DNA of 43,887 nucleotides from Pseudomonas plecoglossicida NBRC 103162 = DSM 15088 (GTDB lineage: Bacteria > Pseudomonadota > Gammaproteobacteria > Pseudomonadales > Pseudomonadaceae). Below are positions 25,272-33,530 of the stretch, in pieces (position 1 is the first letter of the stretch; every line of letters begins with the position of its first letter). The stretch lies in the NCBI RefSeq assembly GCF_000730665.1, contig NZ_BBIV01000049.1:1-43887 (forward strand). Direction: 5' to 3'. The notes under the pieces are model-generated. The model did not search any database. It saw only the letters and a program-made list of their open reading frames with translations, and was not told where the DNA came from. Made by a program: the position numbers and the translations under genes.

Positions 25272-26171
25272 ATGGACCAGTTCAGCGCCATGCAAACCTT
25301 CCGCCGGGTCGTCGACCTCGGCAGCTTCAGCGCCGCCGCCAGCCAGGCCGGCGTGTCGCATACCGTTCTGTCACGCCAGGTGAAGCAGCTGGAACAGCAC
25401 CTGGGCACGCAATTGCTTACCCGCACCACCCGCCGCCTGCACCTGACCGAAGCCGGTGCGCTGTTCTATCGCCACTGCGTGCAGATCCTCGAACAGATGC
25501 AGGCGATGACCCTGGAACTCTCCGAGCACCAGCAACAGCCCAGCGGCACCCTGCGCCTGGGGGTGGCCACGGCGTTCGGCGAACTGGAACTGGCGCGCTG
25601 GTTGCCGGACTTCGTCGAGCGTCACCCGCTGCTGCAGATCGAGCTGCAATGCAGCGATCGCTTCGTCGACCTGCTGGAGGAACAGATCGATGTGTGCCTG
25701 CGGGTTATCGACCACCTGCCGGACTCCAGCCTGGTCGCGCGCCGACTGGCGAGCAGTGAAGTGATGCTGGTGGCCGCTCCGCGCTACCTGGAGCGCCACG
25801 GGTTACCCACCACACCCGAGGCATTGGCCAGCCATCCCCTGCTCGGCTACAGCCAGCTGTTGCACCCGCAGCGTCTGCAACTGACAGGGGCTTGTGGCGA
25901 ACAGTGCGACATCCTCATGCCCCGGCGCCTGAGCGCGAACTCGCCGATGGCCCTGCGAGCCGCCGCCATTGGCGGGCTGGGAATCGCCAGTTTCGACCGA
26001 TTCATCGTTCATGATGCACTGCTGGACGGGCGCTTGGTGCCGGTGCTGGAGAACTGGAAGCTTCCCGCGCGCAGCCTGTATGCAGTTTATCCACAGAGCC
26101 GCTACCTGGCGCCCAAGGTACGGGCGCTGCTGGATTACGTTCAGGCTTACTACTCACAGGCGAGATGGTAA
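25272..26171 (+). CDS. LysR-family regulator
   Basis: A 299-residue LysR protein: winged helix-turn-helix at about 3-62 (FRRVVDLGSFSAAASQAGVS; RTTRRLHLTEAG) and a C-terminal effector domain of the type seen in DhcR/AaeR-like regulators. ATG 25272 follows AGGAG by five bases. An exported cupin gene lies 109 bases downstream on the same strand, and the gap between them contains three copies of a TTGTGC-type box, suggesting local control. The inducer is unknown. Confidence 0.88.
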   Translation: MDQFSAMQTFRRVVDLGSFSAAASQAGVSHTVLSRQVKQLEQHLGTQLLTRTTRRLHLTEAGALFYRHCVQILEQMQAMTLELSEHQQQPSGTLRLGVATAFGELELARWLPDFVERHPLLQIELQCSDRFVDLLEEQIDVCLRVIDHLPDSSLVARRLASSEVMLVAAPRYLERHGLPTTPEALASHPLLGYSQLLHPQRLQLTGACGEQCDILMPRRLSANSPMALRAAAIGGLGIASFDRFIVHDALLDGRLVPVLENWKLPARSLYAVYPQSRYLAPKVRALLDYVQAYYSQARW

Positions 26172-26178
26172 TCCTGAT

Positions 26179-26229
26179 TTGTGCTCTAAGCGCACAAGTC
26201 ATGACTAACCTGCTGCGTATTTGTGCGCC
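26179..26229. promoter_or_regulatory. Repeated TTGTGC boxes before the cupin gene
   Basis: TTGTGC-N7-GCACAA (26179-26197) is an inverted pair, and a third copy TTTGTGCGC occurs at about 26219. The spacing resembles a regulator site rather than a terminator. Which protein binds is not known. Confidence 0.35.
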
Positions 26230-26280
26230 TTTCGTTTGATTACCCTTCGTTGCACATCCACTTGACGAAGGAACTTCACC

Positions 26281-26715
26281 ATGAAAGCAGTGCAAGCAAT
26301 CATCGCGGTCTTGACGCTCGGTACCCTGGCTGTCGCCGTCAACGCGGCGGAAAAAAGCATTTCGGTGACCGACAGTACGGCATTGAATTGGCAGGACGTA
26401 CCCAATACCAAGGGCGCCGTGAGTTATGCCAACGTCGAGGGCGATATCTTCGGCAAGGGGCCTTATTCGGCCTATGTGAAATTCAGGAAGGGCACAGACA
26501 ATGGCCTGCACCAGCACAGCCAGACGTTGCCGACCGTGGTTTTGGGCGGGACCTTCTATGCGGTGATCGATGGCAAGCGCATCGAGTATCCGGCCGGGTC
26601 CTATTACAAACTGCCAGCCGATCTGGTCCATGAGAGCGGCTGCACTGCTGCAGCCGACTGCCTGTTGTTCCAGTACCAGGCTGATGCGTTTGACCTGAAG
26701 CCTGTGAAAGGCTGA
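26281..26715 (+). CDS. Exported cupin-domain protein
   Basis: A 144-residue protein with a signal peptide of about 22 residues (ending NAAEK) and one cupin barrel. The metal-binding motifs are visible in reduced form: GLHQHSQTLPTVVLGGTFY (motif 1, His-x-His) and PAGSYYKLPADLVHESGC (motif 2, His). Two cysteines near the C terminus may form a disulphide in the periplasm. AAGGA precedes the ATG by eight bases. Function is unknown; relatives are annotated only as periplasmic cupins. Confidence 0.82.
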   Translation: MKAVQAIIAVLTLGTLAVAVNAAEKSISVTDSTALNWQDVPNTKGAVSYANVEGDIFGKGPYSAYVKFRKGTDNGLHQHSQTLPTVVLGGTFYAVIDGKRIEYPAGSYYKLPADLVHESGCTAAADCLLFQYQADAFDLKPVKG

Positions 26716-26721
26716 GGGCCT

Positions 26722-26825
26722 GGGGCTGCTTTGCAGCCCTTTCGCGACACAAGGCCGCTCCTACAGGCAACCGCGATCACCTGTAGGAACGGCCTTGTGT
26801 CGCGAAAGGGCCGCAACGCGGCCCC
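26722..26825. repeat. Long inverted repeat of a second REP family
   Basis: TTTCGCGACACAAGGCCGCT-CCTACAGG and its inverse CCTGTAGGA-ACGGCCTTGTGTCGCG pair over more than 30 bases. This is a different Pseudomonas REP family from the GCCGGC type elsewhere in the window. It lies between the convergent cupin and pcaG genes and probably ends both transcripts. Confidence 0.85.
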
Positions 26826-26832
26826 AACAACA

Positions 26833-27438
26833 TCAGAAGTCGAAGAACACCGTCTCCCCTTCCCCCTGAATCCGGATATCGAAGCGATACGCCGTCTTCC
26901 CCTCCACCTCGCAACGCTTGGCAATCAACGTCTCGCGCCGCTGTGGCTGCTCGATCAGGTTGAGCACCGGGCACTTGGCGTTGGCTTCGGCCTCGTCATC
27001 GAAATACAACCGCGTATGCAGGTGAATGTTGATGCCCCGGGCGAACAGGCTGATGTTGATGTGCGGGGCCATCGGCACACCGGCGGCATTGTTGACCACA
27101 CCCGGCTTGACCGTTTGCACGGTCCACTCGCCGGCATCGAATGTGGTGGCCGTGCGACCGAAGCTGTTGAAGGCGTTTTCCAGGTTGTAGGCATCCTGGT
27201 ACTGGCCATCGGCATCGGCCTGCCAGATTTCCAGGAACGAGTCACGCACCAGGTGGCCATTGCCGTCATACACCTGGCCGATCAGCAGAATGTGCTCGCC
27301 CGGGGCGTCCGGCTTGGCCAGGCGGTTCCAGATTTCCTGGTCGCGGGTCGGGTTGCCGGCCGCTTCCAGGGCCAGGCCGATGTGCACGTAGGGGCCGGCG
27401 GTCTGCGAAGGCGTTTCCGGCAGCAGTTCGATTGGCAT
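26833..27438 (-). CDS. pcaG: Protocatechuate 3,4-dioxygenase alpha subunit
   Basis: The alpha subunit of the intradiol dioxygenase that opens protocatechuate to beta-carboxy-cis,cis-muconate, entry step of the beta-ketoadipate pathway. The 201-residue protein has the intradiol fold (TPSQTAGPYVHIGLAL; GQVYDGNGHLVRDSFLEIWQ) but lacks the full iron ligand set, as normal for PcaG. The ATG at 27438 gives the family N terminus M-P-I-E-L-L-P. It lies ten bases after pcaH. Confidence 0.96.
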   Translation of the reverse strand: MPIELLPETPSQTAGPYVHIGLALEAAGNPTRDQEIWNRLAKPDAPGEHILLIGQVYDGNGHLVRDSFLEIWQADADGQYQDAYNLENAFNSFGRTATTFDAGEWTVQTVKPGVVNNAAGVPMAPHINISLFARGINIHLHTRLYFDDEAEANAKCPVLNLIEQPQRRETLIAKRCEVEGKTAYRFDIRIQGEGETVFFDF

Positions 27439-27448
27439 GGCGGAGTCC

Positions 27449-28168
27449 TCAGCAGTTCTCGAAGTGGGTCTTGCGCTGGCCACGCAGCACGATGTCGAAG
27501 CGATACGCCAGACAGTCCATCGGGTTGGCGTTGCTCATGTCGAGCTTGGCGATCAGTTGCTGCACCGCTTCGGGGTTGGCAATCGACTTGACGATCGGGC
27601 ACATCGGGATCAACGGGTCGCCCTCGAAGTACAGCTGGGTGATCAGCTTGGTGGCGATCGAAGGGCCGCTGATGGCGAAGTGGATATGCGCCGGGCGCCA
27701 GTCGTTCGGACCGTTGCGCCATGGGTAAGGGCCGGGCTTGATGGTGCGGAAGCTGTAGTAGCCGTCGCGGTCGGTCAGGCAACGGCCAACCCCGCCGAAG
27801 TTCGGGTCCAGCGGTGCCAGGTAGCGGTCGTTCTTGTGCCGGTAGCGGCCACCGGCATTGGCTTGCCACATTTCCACCAAGGTGTTGGCCACCGGCTTGC
27901 CGTACTGGTCGACGACCCGGCCGGCGACAATGATGCGCTCACCGATGGGCAGGCCACCGTTGTTGAAGTTCAGCAGCAGGTCATGGTCATGGACCTCGAA
28001 GCCCAGGTGGGAAAAATCCGGGCCGGTGGTTTCACTGATCGACTGGGGAATGCTCACCAGCGCCTGGCGCGGCGAACGGGCGATGGAAGTCTTGTAGTCA
28101 GGCGTCAGGGCCTTGGGGTGCCAATTGCGATCACGGATCACGAAGCGGCTGGTGTCCTGGGCGGGCAT
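27449..28168 (-). CDS. pcaH: Protocatechuate 3,4-dioxygenase beta subunit
   Basis: The iron-binding beta subunit. All four Fe(III) ligands are present: Tyr109, Tyr148, His161 and His163 (one less in mature numbering), in GRYRHKNDRY, KPGPYPW and RPAHIHF. The product of 239 residues has the family length. ATG 28168 follows GAGG by eight bases. With pcaG it forms a two-gene operon preceded by a PcaQ-type operator. No other pca genes are in the window. Confidence 0.97.
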   Translation of the reverse strand: MPAQDTSRFVIRDRNWHPKALTPDYKTSIARSPRQALVSIPQSISETTGPDFSHLGFEVHDHDLLLNFNNGGLPIGERIIVAGRVVDQYGKPVANTLVEMWQANAGGRYRHKNDRYLAPLDPNFGGVGRCLTDRDGYYSFRTIKPGPYPWRNGPNDWRPAHIHFAISGPSIATKLITQLYFEGDPLIPMCPIVKSIANPEAVQQLIAKLDMSNANPMDCLAYRFDIVLRGQRKTHFENC

Positions 28169-28272
28169 GCCGGTTTCCTCTCTTGGAATTATCAGAGCGC
28201 CTGGGCTGAGCAGGCGGACTTGCAATTTCGGATAGGTCGCACGAGATGAATATTGAATTCACACTCCCCATA

Positions 28273-28290
28273 CATAACCAAATGGTTATG
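28273..28290. promoter_or_regulatory. PcaQ-type operator upstream of pcaHG
   Basis: CATAACCA-AA-TGGTTATG is a perfect inverted repeat about 105 bases before pcaH. It contains ATAACC-N4-GGTTAT, very close to the PcaQ motif ATAACC-N4-GGTTAA described in rhizobia. A LysR protein PcaQ, encoded outside this window, is the likely binder. Confidence 0.65.
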
Positions 28291-28291
28291 A

Positions 28292-28320
28292 ATTAGTACC
28301 TTTGCCAAGGGTGAACTAAT
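28292..28320. promoter_or_regulatory. Imperfect inverted repeat before the zinc peptidase gene
   Basis: ATTAGTACC and GGT-GA-ACTAAT arms enclose a nine-base loop, immediately next to the PcaQ-type site and 36 bases before the peptidase start. It may be an operator for the divergent gene; no family could be assigned. Confidence 0.3.
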
Positions 28321-28355
28321 CTTTTACTTCCTGTTTCACGCTCTGGAGAGCCCTC

Positions 28356-29249
28356 ATGGAATGGCGAAAAGGCCGGCGTAGCGACAACGTGGTCGATGCC
28401 CGCGGTGAAGGTGGCGGCGGCGGTGGCGGCATGCGTTTCGGCGGCGGCAAAGGCCTGGGGCTTGGGGCGATTCTGCTGATCGTCGGGATCGGCTGGCTCA
28501 CCGGCCAGGACCCGCTGCAGATCCTCGGCCAGCTCACCGGGCAGATGTCGCAGCAGCAACAGCAGTTTCCCAGTGGCACAGAGAACAAGGCGCCGGCGGC
28601 CAATGACGAGCAGGCGCAGTTCGTCGCGTCGATCCTGGGCGACACCGAGGACACCTGGAAAGCCCTGTTCTCCCAGGCCGGCAAGCAGTATCGCGATCCC
28701 AAGCTGGTGCTGTTCAGTGGCCAGGTGAATTCCGCCTGCGGCTTCGCCTCGGCGGCAGTGGGCCCGTTCTACTGCCCGGCGGATCAACGGGTGTACCTGG
28801 ACATGTCGTTCTTCCGTGAAATGGAAACCCGCTTCGCCGCCGCTGGCGATTTCGCCCAGGCCTACGTGATCGCCCACGAGATCGGCCACCATGTGCAAAC
28901 CCTGCTTGGCGTGTCGGCCAAGGTCGATGCTGCGCGTCGCAACGGCCAGCGCATGGAAGGCGACAACGGCTTGCTGGTTCGCCAGGAATTGCAGGCCGAC
29001 TGCCTGGCCGGGGTCTGGGCCTACCAGGCCCAGAAGCGCCTGAACTGGCTGGAGCCGGGTGATGTCGAGGAAGCCTTGAATGCCGCCAATGCCATTGGCG
29101 ATGACCGCCTGCAGCAGCAGGGCCAAGGGCGCGTAGTGCCCGACTCGTTCACCCATGGCACATCGCAGCAACGCGTGCGTTGGTTCAAGGCCGGGTTTGG
29201 CCAGGGCGACGTGAGCAGCTGCGACACCTTCAGCGCGCGCAGTCTCTGA
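28356..29249 (+). CDS. ypfJ: YpfJ-family neutral zinc metallopeptidase
   Basis: A 297-residue protein of the KPN_02809/YpfJ family. The zinc-binding HEIGH is at residues 174-178 (VIAHEIGHHVQTLLG), with the third ligand region in QELQADCLAGVWA. The N terminus is a Gly-rich cytoplasmic segment followed by one membrane helix (GLGAILLIVGIGWLTG), so the catalytic domain is probably periplasmic. Substrate unknown. A hairpin follows the stop. Confidence 0.92.
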   Translation: MEWRKGRRSDNVVDARGEGGGGGGGMRFGGGKGLGLGAILLIVGIGWLTGQDPLQILGQLTGQMSQQQQQFPSGTENKAPAANDEQAQFVASILGDTEDTWKALFSQAGKQYRDPKLVLFSGQVNSACGFASAAVGPFYCPADQRVYLDMSFFREMETRFAAAGDFAQAYVIAHEIGHHVQTLLGVSAKVDAARRNGQRMEGDNGLLVRQELQADCLAGVWAYQAQKRLNWLEPGDVEEALNAANAIGDDRLQQQGQGRVVPDSFTHGTSQQRVRWFKAGFGQGDVSSCDTFSARSL

Positions 29250-29255
29250 GACAGC

Positions 29256-29276
29256 ACGGGCCGCTCAGCGGCCCGT
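29256..29276 (+). terminator. Hairpin after ypfJ
   Basis: ACGGGCCGC-TCA-GCGGCCCGT forms a nine-base-pair stem seven bases after the stop. Only a short pyrimidine stretch follows, so it is a moderate terminator. Confidence 0.6.
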
Positions 29277-29453
29277 TCGCGGCGCACGCCCCAAGAAGAC
29301 GCAAACGTTTTCACAGAAATGCCAATCTGCTGAAAAAGCGCTTCAGCTTCCCCGCCTCTTGCCGATAACCCCTGCACGATTGAGGCGGGCATCCAGAACA
29401 ACAACGCCTCGCAATCGAAGATCAAGTGAGCGAAATTTTTCTGGAGAGCGTGC

Positions 29454-31373
29454 ATGAACAGCTGGTTCGCCAACATCAGCGTCAACCTAAAACTCGGCCT
29501 GGGCTTCGGCCTGGTGCTGTTTCTAACCGGCCTGCTGGCCCTGACCGGCTGGACCAGCCTGGGCAGCCTCATCGACCGCAGCAACTGGATGGGCGATATC
29601 GGCCAGCTCAACAAGGACCTGACCGACCTGCGGATCGCGCGCCTGCAGTACATGATCGCCAACGGCGACGAAACCACCGCTGCCAATACGCAGGCCAAGC
29701 TTGATGCCTTCAGCAAGCAGCAGCAGTACCTGGCCAGCACCTTCATGAGCCCGGAGAACGTCCAGCTGCTCAAGGAGCTGGGGCAGACCATCAGCGAGTA
29801 CAAGGTATCGCTGAACAAGATGCGTGCCGGCTACAAGGGTTCGCAGGCCGCCCGCGACGCCATGAACCTGTCCGCCAGCAAGGCCGATGAAGCCATGGAT
29901 ACCCTGGGCCAGGACGTGATGTCGCGCGCAGAGCCCGATGGCGTGCGCCTGGCGCAGTACCAACTGATCAGCAAGGCGCGCCAGCTATTGCTGCAAGTGC
30001 GTATCGACGTGCGCGGCTACATCGCCGAAAGCACCGCGGCCAACGAACAGGCCGCACTGCGCCAGCTGGACGCGGCGCTGGTGGAAATCGACGACCTCAA
30101 GCGCCAGTTGCCTGCCGAGGCCACGCGAGTGAAGCAGTTCGAGCAGTCGGTGCAGGCCTACCGTGACGCGGTGCGCCAGTTCCGCGATGCCGTCGCCGAG
30201 ATCACCACTGCCCGCGCCGAAATGACCGTGCAGGGCGCCGACATCGTCAAGCGCAGCGACGCGCTGTACAAGATCCAGCTGGAACGCCGCGACGTCGAGA
30301 GCGCCCAGGCTCGCAGCCTGCAGACCATCGCCACGCTACTGGCCTTGCTCGCCGGTGTGCTGGCAGCCGTGCTGATCACCCGGCAGATCACCGGCCCGCT
30401 GCGCGAAACCCTGAAGGCCGTGGAACGGATCGCTGGCGGCGACCTTACCCACGACCTGCGGGTTACTCGCCGCGACGAGATCGGCGTGCTCCAGCAAGGC
30501 ATCGCGCGCATGGGCGTTACCCTTCGCGAGCTGATCAGTGGCATCCGCGACGGCGTCACCCAGATCGCCAGCGCCGCCGAAGAGCTGTCGGCAGTGACCG
30601 AGCAGACCAGCGCCGGCGCCAACAGCCAAAAGGTGGAAACCGACCAGGTCGCCTCCGCGATGCATGAAATGGCCGCAACCGTCCAGGAAGTCGCGCGCAA
30701 CGCCGAGCAAGCTTCGCACGCAGCCACCGGCGCCGACGACGAGGCCCGTGAGGGCGACCGCGTGGTCGGTGAAGCGATCAGCCAGATCGAGCGCCTGGCC
30801 GAGGAAGTGCACCGCTCCACCGAAGCGATGAACCTGCTGCAACAGGAAAGCCAGAAGATCGGCAGTGTCATGGACGTGATCAAGTCGGTGGCCGAACAGA
30901 CCAACCTGCTGGCACTCAACGCCGCGATCGAAGCGGCCCGGGCCGGGGAGGCCGGCCGTGGCTTTGCCGTGGTGGCCGATGAAGTGCGTGGCCTGGCCCA
31001 GCGTACCCAGAAGTCGACCGAGGAGATTGAAGAGCTGGTCGCCGGCCTGCAGCACGGCACCCAACAGGTGGCCAATGCAATGCACGGTAGCCGCACCCTG
31101 ACTGACAGCAGTGTGGAACTGGCGCGCAAGGCCGGGGCTTCGCTGGAGAACATCACCGGCACGGTGTCGAGCATCCAGTCGATGAACCAGCAGATCGCGG
31201 CGGCGGCGGAGCAGCAGAGCGCGGTGGCTGAAGAGATCAGCCGGAGCATCCTGAATGTGCGGGATGTGTCGGAGCAGACGGCGGCGGCCAGTGACGAGAC
31301 AGCGAAGTCCAGCATGGAGCTGGCGCGTCTTGGAGGGCAGTTGCAGATGCTGGTCAGCCAGTTCCGCGTCTGA
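29454..31373 (+). CDS. mcpS: Chemoreceptor McpS (HBM sensor, TCA intermediates)
   Basis: A 639-residue methyl-accepting chemotaxis protein. TM1 lies at about 12-32 and TM2 at about 288-310; between them is a 250-residue all-helical periplasmic region with the HBM (helical bimodular) pattern, then HAMP (RQITGPLRETLKAVERIAGG) and a full signalling hairpin (EQTNLLALNAAIEAARAGEA). Length, sequence and position match McpS of P. putida, which senses malate, succinate, fumarate and other TCA acids. Neighbouring pca and mmsAB pathways both yield such acids. GGAG precedes the ATG. Confidence 0.88.
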   Translation: MNSWFANISVNLKLGLGFGLVLFLTGLLALTGWTSLGSLIDRSNWMGDIGQLNKDLTDLRIARLQYMIANGDETTAANTQAKLDAFSKQQQYLASTFMSPENVQLLKELGQTISEYKVSLNKMRAGYKGSQAARDAMNLSASKADEAMDTLGQDVMSRAEPDGVRLAQYQLISKARQLLLQVRIDVRGYIAESTAANEQAALRQLDAALVEIDDLKRQLPAEATRVKQFEQSVQAYRDAVRQFRDAVAEITTARAEMTVQGADIVKRSDALYKIQLERRDVESAQARSLQTIATLLALLAGVLAAVLITRQITGPLRETLKAVERIAGGDLTHDLRVTRRDEIGVLQQGIARMGVTLRELISGIRDGVTQIASAAEELSAVTEQTSAGANSQKVETDQVASAMHEMAATVQEVARNAEQASHAATGADDEAREGDRVVGEAISQIERLAEEVHRSTEAMNLLQQESQKIGSVMDVIKSVAEQTNLLALNAAIEAARAGEAGRGFAVVADEVRGLAQRTQKSTEEIEELVAGLQHGTQQVANAMHGSRTLTDSSVELARKAGASLENITGTVSSIQSMNQQIAAAAEQQSAVAEEISRSILNVRDVSEQTAAASDETAKSSMELARLGGQLQMLVSQFRV

Positions 31374-31397
31374 CCTGGAGGGCTTGGGGCCGCTTTG

Positions 31398-31431
31398 CAG
31401 CCCATCGCCGGCAAGCCGGCGATAGGGCCAG
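31398..31431. repeat. REP palindrome
   Basis: AGCCCATCGCCGGCAAGCC and GGCGATAGGGC form a REP unit between mcpS and the convergent LysR gene. Confidence 0.8.
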
Positions 31432-31510
31432 CAGCTTGTTTTTGACGATCATCCCCACCCCGCGCCCATCTCGTCGTTGAGCAGGAAAGGAACTGTCGCG
31501 CTCAGGCCAC

Positions 31511-32407
31511 TCAGCAGGCGTACATGGCCAATTTGCGCTGGATGAAATCGAGGAAGCACTGGATGCGCAGGGCCAGTTGCGTGTTGCGGTAGTAGACAGC
31601 GTGGATCGGCTGGCGATAGCCGTTGTGGGCTTGGCCGAGCACCACCTGCAGACGCCCGGCGCGGATGTCTTCGTGGGTCATGAAGTGCGACAGGCTGACG
31701 ATGCCCTCCCCCGCCAGGGCCAGTTGGCGCAAGGTTTCGCCGCTGGAGGCCAGCAGCGCCGGACGGATCGGCCAGCGATCGCCCTGGGCATGACGCAATG
31801 GCCATTGGTTGAGCGATTCGGGCTGGCTGAAGCCGAGCAGGCAATGCTCATGCAGGTCCTCCACGCGCTCAGGGGTACCGTGCCGTTCGAGGTAGGCGGG
31901 GCTGGCCAGTACCTGCACCGGGCTGCAGCCCAGCGAGCGGGCGTGCAGGCTGGAGTCGGCCAGCTCGCCGATGCGAATGGCCACGTCCGTGCTCTGCTCG
32001 AGCAGGTCGATGATCAGGTCGTCGGTGTTGAGCTCCAGCTCGATGCCGGGGTATTGGCGACGGAACTCACCGATCCACGGCAGGATGGCATGCAGCATGA
32101 AGGGTGCGGCCGCGTTGATGCGCAATCGCCCGGAGGCCGTCTGCCGGTTCATCGACAAGCGCTCCTCCATCTCGTCCATCTGTTCCAGCACCAGGCGTGA
32201 GCGTTCGAGGAAGAAGCGTCCTTCCTCGGTCAAGTCCATGCGCCGCGTGGTGCGGTTGACCAAGGTGGTGCCCAGCTTGGCCTCCAGGCGCGACAGCGTG
32301 CGGCTGACCGCCGACGGGGTCTGGCCGATCTGCTCGGCGGCTGCGGAAATCGAGCCGCAGTCGATCACGGCGACGAATACCTGGAGTTCTTCGGATCGGG
32401 TTTTCAC
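31511..32407 (-). CDS. LysR-family regulator next to mdaB
   Basis: A 298-residue LysR protein with the N-terminal winged helix (ELQVFVAVIDCGSISAAAEQ; RTTRRMDLTEEG) and effector domain. The frame extends to 32461, but the GTG at 32405-32407 (V-K-T-R-S-E-E-L) gives the family length and start; the ribosome site is weak. It lies 60 bases downstream of mdaB on the same strand, so the two may be co-transcribed and the regulator probably controls mdaB or the divergent ygiN-like gene in response to quinone or redox stress (inference). Confidence 0.86.
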   Translation of the reverse strand: MKTRSEELQVFVAVIDCGSISAAAEQIGQTPSAVSRTLSRLEAKLGTTLVNRTTRRMDLTEEGRFFLERSRLVLEQMDEMEERLSMNRQTASGRLRINAAAPFMLHAILPWIGEFRRQYPGIELELNTDDLIIDLLEQSTDVAIRIGELADSSLHARSLGCSPVQVLASPAYLERHGTPERVEDLHEHCLLGFSQPESLNQWPLRHAQGDRWPIRPALLASSGETLRQLALAGEGIVSLSHFMTHEDIRAGRLQVVLGQAHNGYRQPIHAVYYRNTQLALRIQCFLDFIQRKLAMYAC

Positions 32408-32467
32408 GTAGGGGCCTGTGTCTGCACTCAGCGGTGATTGATAGCCGCTTGCTAGCAGCAAGTCCAG

Positions 32468-33058
32468 TTAAACAGCCTTGCCGAACACCTGAGCCAGATG
32501 CGCTTCATAGGCTGCCAGGGCCGCTGGCACATCCGGGCGTTTCATCACATCCACCGCGAGGAAGGTCGGCAAACCGGTCATGCCGAGGAACTGATTGGCC
32601 TTGTGGAACGGGAAATACACGGCATCCACGCCCTTGCCTTCGAAGAAATCGCTCGGGTCGTTGAAGGCCTGCTGCGGTGCGTTCCAGGTCAGCGACAGCA
32701 TGTATTGCTTGCCCTGCACCAGGCCGCCGCTGCCGTACTTCTGCGAGGCATCCGAACGGGTGCGGCCATCGCTGGCGTACAGGCTGCCGTGACCGGCGGT
32801 GAAGACTTCGTCGACGTATTTCTTCACGGTCCAGGGCGCACCCATCCACCAGCCTGGCATCTGATAGATGATCACATCGGCCCAGAGGAACTTCTCGACC
32901 TCGGCCTGCACGTCATAGCCACCGTCGATGAAGGTTTGCTGCACGTCGAAACCGGCTCGGTCCAGATGGGCCAGTGCGGCGTCGTGCAGGGTCTGGTTGA
33001 GGCGGCCGTCGGAGTGAGCGAACTGTTTACCACCGTTGAGCAGAAGAATCTTTTTCAT
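32468..33058 (-). CDS. mdaB: NAD(P)H quinone reductase, MdaB family
   Basis: A 196-residue flavodoxin-like protein that reduces quinones by two electrons, avoiding semiquinone radicals. The N terminus KKILLLNGGKQFAHSDGRLN and the FAD/quinone region YQMPGWWMGAPWTVKKYVDEVF are typical of MdaB. GAGG precedes the ATG by five bases. It is divergent from a quinol-monooxygenase-like gene; mdaB and ygiN are also neighbours in E. coli, which supports a shared quinone role. Confidence 0.93.
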   Translation of the reverse strand: MKKILLLNGGKQFAHSDGRLNQTLHDAALAHLDRAGFDVQQTFIDGGYDVQAEVEKFLWADVIIYQMPGWWMGAPWTVKKYVDEVFTAGHGSLYASDGRTRSDASQKYGSGGLVQGKQYMLSLTWNAPQQAFNDPSDFFEGKGVDAVYFPFHKANQFLGMTGLPTFLAVDVMKRPDVPAALAAYEAHLAQVFGKAV

Positions 33059-33215
33059 GCTGACCTCGCGTCAAGAATCGATGACCGGCAGATTAGGCAT
33101 TCGCGGGCACGGGAAACAGCAAGGACGGGGCAAAATACAATTGCCCTCAAGTCACGAATGGATGGTCAATTATTGCCGTAGAATCGATTCATCTTCCACC
33201 CGCGAGTAGTTATCC

Positions 33216-33530
33216 ATGAGTGAGCAATACGCCTTCGTCCTCAAGGCCAAGACCCGTCCGGAAATGGCCGAAGCCTTCGAAACTTTGTTCCGCGCCTACG
33301 TCGAGCCGAGCCGCCAGGAACCGGGCTGTATCGAATACCACATGCTGCGCGACAAGGCCGACCCGAGCCTGTTCGTGTTCTACGAGGTGTGGGCCAGCAA
33401 GGCCGCCCTGGACGTGCACTCGGCCTTGCCGCACATGGCCGAATTCTCCGAAAAGCGCATGGACTACCTGGAGCGCGATTTCGATCTCCAGCTGATCGAG
33501 ATGCTCAGCGACTCATCCGCTAGCCGTTGA
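33216..33530 (+). CDS. YgiN-like antibiotic biosynthesis monooxygenase (ABM) domain protein
   Basis: A 104-residue protein with a single ABM ferredoxin-like fold: the AKTRPEMAEAFETLFRAYVE helix region, REPGCIEYHML-type strand (seen as QEPGCIEYHMLRDK) and FYEVWASKAALDVHSALPH. Such proteins act as cofactor-free monooxygenases or quinol-interacting partners. It is divergent from mdaB with a 157-base gap, and its 3' end overlaps the convergent TauE/SafE gene by eleven bases. Confidence 0.88.
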   Translation: MSEQYAFVLKAKTRPEMAEAFETLFRAYVEPSRQEPGCIEYHMLRDKADPSLFVFYEVWASKAALDVHSALPHMAEFSEKRMDYLERDFDLQLIEMLSDSSASR

